16,608 nucleotides of DNA from Marine group II euryarchaeote REDSEA-S43_B8 (GTDB taxonomy: Archaea; Thermoplasmatota; Poseidoniia; Poseidoniales; Thalassarchaeaceae), in NCBI GenBank assembly GCA_001629235.1, contig LUSA01000097.1:1-16608 (forward strand), given 5' to 3'. Positions 1 through 5,927 of the stretch are shown here, in pieces. Below the pieces are notes generated by a model. That model did no database searches. It was not told where the DNA came from and saw only the letters and a program-made list of their open reading frames with translations. Numbering within the stretch: the stretch's first letter is position 1; each line of letters begins with the position of its first letter. The position numbers and the translations under genes were made by a program.

Positions 1-387
1 GGACCCAGCTCCGTAGATTTCTACCCATCTAGAGTCTGTGGAGTTGCTTCCGAATGGGTCCAGGGTCTCGTAGAGGTGTCTGTGGTAGTGTATCCTGGTG
101 ACATCGAGGTCTCCGATCGCATCATCAAGGGCCTGTTCGGTCTTGATGCAGTTGGAACACCATGTGGCTGTGTAGACCTCCACTATTCTCGGAAGATCGA
201 TTATTCCAGATGTGGATTCCTCATAGGTCGTATTGGACAACTCGATCGAGATCCCTCCGATGGTGCCGTATCTGGTCCCTACCTCGTCAGTTATCCTTGC
301 ATCGTCCCAGAGGCTTTCCGTAGCCGCAGAGGATTGCATAGGGATTACGATGAGTGCAACCAGGACTAGTGCCCACAGGCGCCTCAT
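1..387 (-). CDS. Exported thioredoxin-fold protein with CSNC motif, partial (C-terminus beyond left edge)
   Basis: The reading frame is open from an ATG at 387 to base 1 (129 codons), so the C-terminus lies outside the window. Residues 1-21 form a typical signal peptide: a basic start (MRRLW), a hydrophobic run (ALVLVALIVIP) and a small-residue end (SSAA). After about 45 residues comes a beta-strand leading into a redox-type motif, VEVYTATWCSNC, with Cys77 and Cys80 spaced CxxC as in thioredoxin-like proteins. The stretch IHYHRHLYETLDPFG after the motif vaguely recalls DUF1223-type thioredoxin-fold proteins. A role in extracytoplasmic thiol chemistry is inference. The gene lies 38 bases downstream of the threonine aldolase gene on the same strand and may be co-transcribed with it. 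The fold class is fairly secure from motif plus signal peptide; the exact family is not. Confidence 0.75.
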   Translation of the reverse strand, partial: MRRLWALVLVALIVIPMQSSAATESLWDDARITDEVGTRYGTIGGISIELSNTTYEESTSGIIDLPRIVEVYTATWCSNCIKTEQALDDAIGDLDVTRIHYHRHLYETLDPFGSNSTDSRWVEIYGAGS

Positions 388-425
388 GACTACTCGACTA
401 GGAGGGGTTATTGAACGGTTACGGG

Positions 426-1478
426 TTATTGTGATTTCTCGAAGGCCTCTATGGCCGTGTCTATGTCCTCATCAGTGATGTGGAGATGAGCTACGGCCCT
501 CACTATGGAGTCTGTCTCCACGCTCACATCTACTCCTAGTTCGGCGAGCTTCCTAGCCACTTCACTGGCACTTTCTTCCATACACTGCACGTAGACCATA
601 TTCGATTGGACTCCCTCCAGTTCTACGAAGAAGGAGTCCATCGCATTGATCGATTCAGCGAGCCTAGAGGCCCGTGTATGATCCTCGGAAAGTCGCTCGA
701 TGTTGTTTTCCAATGCATAGATGCCAGCTGCGGCTAGTATTCCGGATTGTCGCATCCCGCCTCCGAAGGTCTTCCTCCACCTACGAGATCGAGAGATTGT
801 ATCCGCGTCACCGACAAGAACAGATCCCACTGGGGCCCCTAGTCCCTTTGACAGGCAAACCGAGATGGTATCGAAGTCCCTGACCATGCGAGCTGGGTCC
901 GTCCCACTGCCTATTGCGGCATTGAAAAGCCTGGCACCATCTAGGTGGGCTCTGCAGTCGTTTTCGTGAGCGACGTGACAAATCCCGTCCAGAGTATCCT
1001 GATCGTAGATTGATCCCCCTCCTACGTTAGCGGTGTTTTCGACACAAACTAATTTGCAGTCGGGGAAGTGATAGTTGCTTCCGGCCGTCTTCCTGATCGC
1101 ACTTTCGACTCCTTCCGCACTCATCTGGCCCAATTGTCCGTCGACAAACGCGATAGAGCACCCTGCTACGGATGCGTATGCTCCGGATTCCCACAGGTAG
1201 ATGTGGCTATTGCGATGTGTAACTATCTCATCACCGTGGTTTGTCTGGGTTTTTATCGCAATCGTATTGGACATTGTACCGGAAGGAACGAACAAGGACT
1301 CCTCCTTTCCGAGCATTTCAGCCACCATCTCTTGAAGTTGGATCACTGTGGGGTCGTCCCCCCATACGTCGTCCCCTACCCTGGCTCCTGCCATCGCCTC
1401 CCTCATCGGAGGGGTTGGCTGGGTCACCGTGTCGCTTCGGAGGTCGACTCTGTCACCTGGGTAGTGCCTCATGTCCAT
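426..1478 (-). CDS. ltaE: Low-specificity L-threonine aldolase
   Basis: This 350-residue protein is a PLP enzyme of fold type I, expected to cleave L-threonine or L-allo-threonine to glycine and acetaldehyde in the cytoplasm. Family hallmarks are in order: the N-terminal RSDTVTQPT at 14-22, VGDDVWGDDPT at 34-43, VPSGTMSN at 64-71, His92 at the position that stacks on the cofactor ring, HLDGAR at 178-183 with the pyridine-contacting Asp180, and SKGLGAPVGS with the predicted Schiff-base Lys211, followed by FGGGMRQ at 238-244. Length matches the usual 330-350 residues. ATG codons at residues 1 and 3 are both possible starts. The gene begins 36 bases after the end of the large RCC1/Cys-repeat gene on the same strand, so read-through is likely. 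No functional link to its neighbours is evident. Confidence 0.95.
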   Translation of the reverse strand: MDMRHYPGDRVDLRSDTVTQPTPPMREAMAGARVGDDVWGDDPTVIQLQEMVAEMLGKEESLFVPSGTMSNTIAIKTQTNHGDEIVTHRNSHIYLWESGAYASVAGCSIAFVDGQLGQMSAEGVESAIRKTAGSNYHFPDCKLVCVENTANVGGGSIYDQDTLDGICHVAHENDCRAHLDGARLFNAAIGSGTDPARMVRDFDTISVCLSKGLGAPVGSVLVGDADTISRSRRWRKTFGGGMRQSGILAAAGIYALENNIERLSEDHTRASRLAESINAMDSFFVELEGVQSNMVYVQCMEESASEVARKLAELGVDVSVETDSIVRAVAHLHITDEDIDTAIEAFEKSQ

Positions 1479-1514
1479 CTCTGATGGATGTCCTCACATA
1501 ACTGGTGCGATGGG

Positions 1515-4500
1515 CTAGGGCTGCTTCTTCCTGATGTCCTCGGAGTACATGTACGACTTTCCTTTGCCACTTGAACCAGTACTCTTCTTGTTGGAGATGT
1601 AGAGGATTGCCATGGTTCCTACCAGTATGGCCGGAACTCCGAACATCAATATCGATATCCACAGGGGCCTCTCGACATCTATGCACGAGACCTGCCCGCT
1701 AAGCTCCTGCTCCTGTCCAGACGGGCACCTGTTCTGCTCCGTTGAGGCGGCTTCGGAGACGTAGTTCCCTGGATCGGCGGGGAGGCAGCCTACCTTACCT
1801 CCCTCTGGCTGGTAGTTCCCAGGTTGGCAGGGGCTCTGGGAAATCGCGCCTGATGAAGGAACGAAGTTTCCGGGGTCAGAGGGAATGCAGCTGTCCATGC
1901 CCTCATCGGGTTGGTAATTGCCTGCCCTGCATGAGGTCTGGGACATCGCACCCTCTTCGGGTACGTGATGACCTGCCATAGCTGGGGTGCATGATTCCTG
2001 CCCACCGAATGACTGGAACTGACCAGTTGGGCAGGGTGTCTGGCTTGATGAACCTGGAGAACCGACGAAGTTTCCGGGATTTGCCGGCAGGCACGATGAC
2101 TGTCCCGGATCCGGTTGATATGTTCCAGGCAGACACTGGCTCTGGGATGAGGATCCAGTTTCGTTGACGAAGTATCCTGGAGATGCATCCACACAAATTG
2201 ACTGGTCACCGGGCTGATACTTTCCAGCTGGGCATGAAACCGTGGTCGATCCGTCTGGACTGGCTATCTGGCCCGGGGGAGGGGATTCGCATCCTGATGA
2301 CCCTGATTCTGACTGGAACTGTCCAGGCGGGCATGGTGTAGGTCCCGTAGCTCCGTCCAGGTCGACGAAGAACCCGGGCTCTGAGGGGGTGCAGGACCCC
2401 TGACCTGGCTCAGATGAGTAGGTTCCGTTCTGGCATAGTATCTGGGATGTAGAGCCTAGTTCGGAGTAGAATCCCGGTTCTGCTTCTATGCACGATGTCT
2501 GTCCTGAGTCCGGTTGGTAAGTTCCAGCGGCGCACAGGGTCTGCTCTGCGGAGCCCTCCGAGTCTGTGTAGTGCCCGGGAGTGGTTGGCAAGCAGGAGGT
2601 CTGCCCGGAAGAATCCTGGAACTCTCCCGGCTGGCAGGGGGATTGCGAAGATTGCTGCACCCCATCTACGAAATACCCTGGTGAGGCATCGGTGCAGTTT
2701 GCCTGGCCCTGCTGGGACGAGAATGTTCCCGGTTGGCACTGCTGCTGGGAGTCTGATCCCTCTGACGGGACGTGGAATCCTGGTCCGGCTTGGAAGCATG
2801 AGGTTGCCCCTGACATGATCTGGTAGGTTCCTGCTGCACAGGGGGTCTGCTCTTCCGACGCGAAGCCAGTAACGTAGTATCCGGGACTTGCATCCAAGCA
2901 ATCTGTTGCACCTGAAGATGGTTGATAGGTTCCTGAAGAGCACTGATTCTGGCGTATCGATCCTTCGTCTGAGACGTAGTTACCTGGCTCGGATTGGATG
3001 CAGGATGACTCGCCTGAATCGGGCTGGTAGCTGCCTACTCCACATGGGGTCTGAGATGCAGATGCAGCATCCGCTACGTAGTGACCAGGGCTCGCATCTA
3101 TGCAGTCCAGCTGACCATAGCTTGGTTGGTATGTTCCTGGTTGACAGGGGAACTGCTCGTATGGCGGGAGGTCGTTTGTGTAGTGTCCTGGCTCGGTCAG
3201 TTCGCATGTGCCATCCGTCGCGTAATGTCCCGATGGGCATCCGTCAGGGAATGGGTCCAGGATGTTCACGATGCCGTCGTCGTCATTGTCCCTCTCGCTC
3301 ATCAGGGCGTGCCTTCCAGTTCCCAGATCGACGTAGGCTGGGACGTCGCTATCCACGTCCTCCCCGAGTCCAAGGGCCCCTTCTTCGTGGTACCCCCAGC
3401 AGTATACTGATCCGTTTGTCGCCACTGCACAGGTGTGAATCCAACCTGCCGAAATCTCTGCTACGCCTAGTCCTGTAGGCATAGATACGCTCACAGGGGT
3501 TGAGCTGTTGTTAGTGGTCCCGTCTCCTAGCTGTCCCTGCTCGTTGAGCCCCCAGCAAACAGCGCTACTGTCATCGAGTATGGCACATGTGTGATCGATG
3601 CCTGCATCTATGGAAATCGCTGTCCTTCCTACAGGAAGGGATACGCTCCTCGGGAACCTTGAGCTGGTGTTAGAACCGTCACCCAGCCTACCCTCGGATT
3701 CTCCATCGGAGAATGTGTTGTTACCCCAGCAGTGAACCGACCCGTCGTCTACGATTCCGCAGGCGTGTCCCGCGCCTAGATCCATTGCAACCAATGAGCT
3801 GTTTGCAGGGAGGACGGAAATTGGGGTCGGCTCATTTCTGTCATTGTAAGTCCCATCGCCGATGTGCCCGTAATCGTTGTTCCCCCAACACATGCCCGAG
3901 CCATTGTCCAGGATGACGCAAGTAGAGGCCCACCCTGCAACGACGGAGACCGGATGTCTACCCTGTGGAAGGTCGATTTCAGTCGGAGCGTTCCTGTCGG
4001 ATGTATCGCCGGTCCCGAGTTGCCCATCGGAATTCTCGCCCCAGCACCAAAGCGCCATGTCGGGTTCGGTAATCGCGCAGGTGTGGACCACCCCTGTGGC
4101 TACGGTGACGAAGTTCCTGCTTCCGGGCATGACAGAGGGGCCATGAGGCTGGTCGCAGATATTGAAGCAACTAATGTGGCCATGTCCTATCTGTCCGGAG
4201 TAGTCCTCCCCCCAGGCGTAGATATCTCCGCTTGATGTAAGTGCTACTGAGTGGCGCCCGTCTGGGCTAGTCTCAATCACATCCGAGAGGCAGCAGGCTG
4301 AAGAGTCTACATCGTTTACTGATACTGGGGTGTATTCGTTCGGGACAGCGAACCTGTCTTCCGAAATTCCCAGGAACGAGCCATAGTTGCTCCCCCAGCA
4401 CTTCATCTCATTGTTTATTGAGTCCAGAATGAGTTTCCATTGAGGTTGGTTCTTCGTCAAGGATTTCCCCGCTATGTTGGTGCAGTCCCACGGACAATGA

Positions 4501-4523
4501 CATACCCAGAAATAGAATGGCAA
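1515..4523 (-). CDS. Giant surface protein: RCC1-like propeller, Ca-loop-like linker, 15 Cys repeats, C-terminal membrane anchor
   Basis: The frame spans 1002 codons from a TTG at 4523. Residues 42-408 carry seven WG-containing RCC1-type units (WG at 43, 104, 161, 213, 266, 324 and 376, mostly CWGxNxxGQLGDG), enough for one complete seven-bladed propeller. Residues 412-428 hold DNDDDGIVNILDPFPDG, like a thrombospondin type 3 calcium loop. Residues 445-951 are fifteen repeats of 32-34 residues, consensus PGxYxxxxGSxxQxxCxxGxYQPxxGQxxC, two Cys each. Residues 954-976 are one membrane segment followed by a basic tail, so the body should face outside. The first 40 residues of this frame are not a signal peptide. 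A convincing one lies in another frame at 4408-4566, so the true start is probably ATG 4566 with an intervening frameshift. Function is unknown; adhesion or ligand binding at the cell surface is inference. Confidence 0.85.
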   Translation of the reverse strand: MPFYFWVCHCPWDCTNIAGKSLTKNQPQWKLILDSINNEMKCWGSNYGSFLGISEDRFAVPNEYTPVSVNDVDSSACCLSDVIETSPDGRHSVALTSSGDIYAWGEDYSGQIGHGHISCFNICDQPHGPSVMPGSRNFVTVATGVVHTCAITEPDMALWCWGENSDGQLGTGDTSDRNAPTEIDLPQGRHPVSVVAGWASTCVILDNGSGMCWGNNDYGHIGDGTYNDRNEPTPISVLPANSSLVAMDLGAGHACGIVDDGSVHCWGNNTFSDGESEGRLGDGSNTSSRFPRSVSLPVGRTAISIDAGIDHTCAILDDSSAVCWGLNEQGQLGDGTTNNSSTPVSVSMPTGLGVAEISAGWIHTCAVATNGSVYCWGYHEEGALGLGEDVDSDVPAYVDLGTGRHALMSERDNDDDGIVNILDPFPDGCPSGHYATDGTCELTEPGHYTNDLPPYEQFPCQPGTYQPSYGQLDCIDASPGHYVADAASASQTPCGVGSYQPDSGESSCIQSEPGNYVSDEGSIRQNQCSSGTYQPSSGATDCLDASPGYYVTGFASEEQTPCAAGTYQIMSGATSCFQAGPGFHVPSEGSDSQQQCQPGTFSSQQGQANCTDASPGYFVDGVQQSSQSPCQPGEFQDSSGQTSCLPTTPGHYTDSEGSAEQTLCAAGTYQPDSGQTSCIEAEPGFYSELGSTSQILCQNGTYSSEPGQGSCTPSEPGFFVDLDGATGPTPCPPGQFQSESGSSGCESPPPGQIASPDGSTTVSCPAGKYQPGDQSICVDASPGYFVNETGSSSQSQCLPGTYQPDPGQSSCLPANPGNFVGSPGSSSQTPCPTGQFQSFGGQESCTPAMAGHHVPEEGAMSQTSCRAGNYQPDEGMDSCIPSDPGNFVPSSGAISQSPCQPGNYQPEGGKVGCLPADPGNYVSEAASTEQNRCPSGQEQELSGQVSCIDVERPLWISILMFGVPAILVGTMAILYISNKKSTGSSGKGKSYMYSEDIRKKQP
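1671..3191 (-). repeat. Fifteen tandem 34-residue Cys repeats (about 102 bp each)
   Basis: Fifteen consecutive units of 34 residues (one of 33, one of 32), each starting PG-[HNYF]-[YFH] or a close variant and containing exactly two cysteines, mostly 13 residues apart, with GTYQPxSGQ between them. That gives 30 cysteines and a plausible one disulfide per unit. The pattern resembles the GCC2/GCC3 or ephrin-receptor-like Cys repeats of eukaryotic surface proteins but with fewer cysteines. Units are diverged at both DNA and protein level, so expansion is not very recent. Confidence 0.9.
3240..3290 (-). other. Calcium-loop-like linker (thrombospondin type 3-like)
   Basis: Encodes DNDDDGIVNILDPFPDG between the propeller and the Cys repeats. 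The D-x-D-x-D-G spacing followed by N-x-x-D-x-F-P-D is the pattern of thrombospondin type 3 / dockerin-like calcium loops that often separate domains in secreted archaeal proteins. Calcium binding is inferred from residue spacing only. Confidence 0.6.
3300..4400 (-). repeat. Seven RCC1-type repeats (protein-level)
   Basis: Seven units of about 50-60 residues, each carrying the CWG/AWG core followed by GxLGxG and then a proline-containing strand such as RNAPTEIDLP or SSTPVSVSMP. An HTCA-type motif (HTCAI, STCVI, HACGI, HTCAV) precedes most WG cores. The spacing and number match one closed seven-bladed RCC1-like propeller. Blade 1 and blade 2 are the most degenerate. Confidence 0.85.
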
Positions 4524-4566
4524 TGGTTAGTGCTAGAGTCCTGTTATGTTCGATGCGTCCGCTCAT
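4408..4566 (-). other. Out-of-frame signal-peptide segment of the RCC1/Cys-repeat protein
   Basis: An ATG at 4566 opens a 52-codon frame ending at TGA 4408-4410. It begins MSGRIEHNRTLALTIAILFL and continues GMSLSVGL, a textbook signal peptide: polar basic start, about 15 hydrophobic residues and a small-residue end. It overlaps the 5' end of the RCC1 frame but is offset by one base; skipping one base (or inserting two) between about 4520 and 4410 would join it to the RCC1 body. A TATA-like GTTAATACAT lies about 25-30 bases upstream of this ATG, which supports it as the real translation start. I infer one broken or mis-sequenced gene rather than two genes. Confidence 0.7.
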
Positions 4567-4665
4567 GGCTATCGAAGTAGAATGGATGTATTAACGGTTT
4601 TTTCGTCATTGTAACTGTCCCTACTTGATGGTCAAACTAATTTGTGACATACTCCACGGACGGTC
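4567..4665. promoter_or_regulatory. Divergent promoter region between surface-protein gene and aminotransferase gene
   Basis: This 99-base AT-rich gap lies between two diverging starts. On the minus strand, GTTAATACAT preceded by an A-run (possible BRE/TATA) sits about 25-30 bases before ATG 4566. On the plus strand, TCAAACTAATTTGTGAC at 4632-4648 holds a TATA-like AAACTAATTT about 20-30 bases before ATG 4666. Both spacings would place transcription starts at or very near the start codons, consistent with leaderless archaeal mRNAs. No ribosome binding site is visible. Motif matching is by eye only. Confidence 0.45.
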
Positions 4666-5925
4666 ATGCCGGATAGTGGGGTGCCTGTAGAGTCGTTCCT
4701 GTCTGACAACTGCCCACCTATGGGAATCTATGAGACCCTATACGCCTTCAGAGATTCGTTCGGCAGTTTCATGGGAACTGAGGGCACTCATCCATGGTCT
4801 CAGGGATTCCCACTCACCACCCCTCTAGAGAAATTCGGAGGCCCCCCTCTACCGGACAGTGTAGATGTCACTTGGGAGGATCGCTTCTATCCCAAGGCGT
4901 GGGGCCATCCGGACTTACGAGAAGCTATTTCGGGGTACTACAACGATCAATACGGGTCGAAAGTAAAGCCCGAGAATGTGATGGTGTTCGCTGGAGGTAG
5001 GCCAGGGATATTCACTGTTCTGGCATTCCTCAAAGATCACGTGCAGGTAAGGATTGGCAACATTGAGTGGCCGGCCTATCTGGATATCTTGGAGCAGACA
5101 GATACGGACTTCCAAATTGTCCCATTCACCAAGGAGAACGGATTCCACCCCAGCAACGAGGAGTACTTCGATAGATCTGGTCTGAATGCGAAGACAAGCC
5201 TGATGCCGATCATCTCGAACCCCCAGAACCCTTCCGGTCAGACAAGATGGGGGGACGAGTTGCGGGATCTAATCAGATTGGCGGAGGGTCCCAAAAACGG
5301 TATCCTTCTGGATGAGGCATACGAGATGTTTCACTCGCCTTCGGTGAGTGGAATTCAGTTCATAGAGGACCTTGACAACAGTAACGTGTTCATCGCAGGG
5401 GCCTGTACAAAGGGATTGCAGTCTCCAGGAATCAGAATTGGATGGATCGTCTCTAGTAAGAAGAACATCGAGACGCTGTCCAACTTCTCCAGCTTCGGCA
5501 TGGGTGGAGTCAGTCATCCTTCCCAGCACTATGCGGTCAAACTCCTAGAGCCCAGTAGAGTCGAGAAGGCTAGGAAGGCAGTGGAGGAGCATTACAACTG
5601 GCAAAGAGGAAGGTATGGTGAGGCATTCGAGGAAATGGGGCTTGGAGTGTACACTGGCGATGGTGGTTTCTACCACTGGCTAGAGCTGCCTGAAGGTATG
5701 ACAAGTTCCGAATTAAACAAACGATTGTTCAAGCACGGCGCTGCAATACTATGCGCTACTGACTGCGACATGGCACGTCCACACTCGAAAGACCCGAGTT
5801 ATGAGTCGCCTTATTCCCGGTTCTTCCGATTTTCCTTCGGTCCGCTGCTTCCTGAAACCTTTGATTCAGACATCGAATTATTCCGAGGAGTTTTCGATGA
5901 TTACAGGGAAGAGATTGAACTCTAA
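4666..5925 (+). CDS. PLP-dependent aminotransferase, class I/II, substrate unknown
   Basis: The 419-residue product has the class I/II aminotransferase signature: YPKAWGHPDLREAISGYY at 75-92, the NPQNPSG motif at 185-191 (Asn188 contacts PLP), DEAYEMF at 216-222 with the pyridine-binding Asp216, and CTKGLQSPGIRIGW at 247-260 with the Schiff-base Lys249 and, within GIRIGW, the phosphate-contacting Arg257. A late Arg near FFRFSFG is in the usual position for binding the substrate carboxylate. It therefore should transaminate an amino acid or 2-oxo acid in the cytoplasm; the sequence does not reveal which. The unusual N-terminus (NCPPMGIYETLYAFRD) fits an uncharacterised subgroup. It starts with ATG just after a TATA-like box and is followed only 2 bases later by the coiled-coil/HhH gene, so the two are probably one transcript. 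Confidence 0.88.
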   Translation: MPDSGVPVESFLSDNCPPMGIYETLYAFRDSFGSFMGTEGTHPWSQGFPLTTPLEKFGGPPLPDSVDVTWEDRFYPKAWGHPDLREAISGYYNDQYGSKVKPENVMVFAGGRPGIFTVLAFLKDHVQVRIGNIEWPAYLDILEQTDTDFQIVPFTKENGFHPSNEEYFDRSGLNAKTSLMPIISNPQNPSGQTRWGDELRDLIRLAEGPKNGILLDEAYEMFHSPSVSGIQFIEDLDNSNVFIAGACTKGLQSPGIRIGWIVSSKKNIETLSNFSSFGMGGVSHPSQHYAVKLLEPSRVEKARKAVEEHYNWQRGRYGEAFEEMGLGVYTGDGGFYHWLELPEGMTSSELNKRLFKHGAAILCATDCDMARPHSKDPSYESPYSRFFRFSFGPLLPETFDSDIELFRGVFDDYREEIEL

Positions 5926-5927
5926 AT

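Noticed and set aside
76..369. Plus-strand frame of 97 codons at the left edge
   Set aside because: Antisense to the thioredoxin-fold gene, which has a signal peptide and CSNC motif.
1671..3191. CRISPR-like array from regularly spaced repeats of about 102 bp
   Set aside because: Repeats are in-frame protein repeats with diverged DNA, no unique spacers and no cas genes.
2888..3478. Plus-strand frame of 196 codons inside the surface-protein gene
   Set aside because: Arg/Ser-rich composition typical of an antisense shadow; the minus-strand frame has clear RCC1 and Cys repeats over the same bases.
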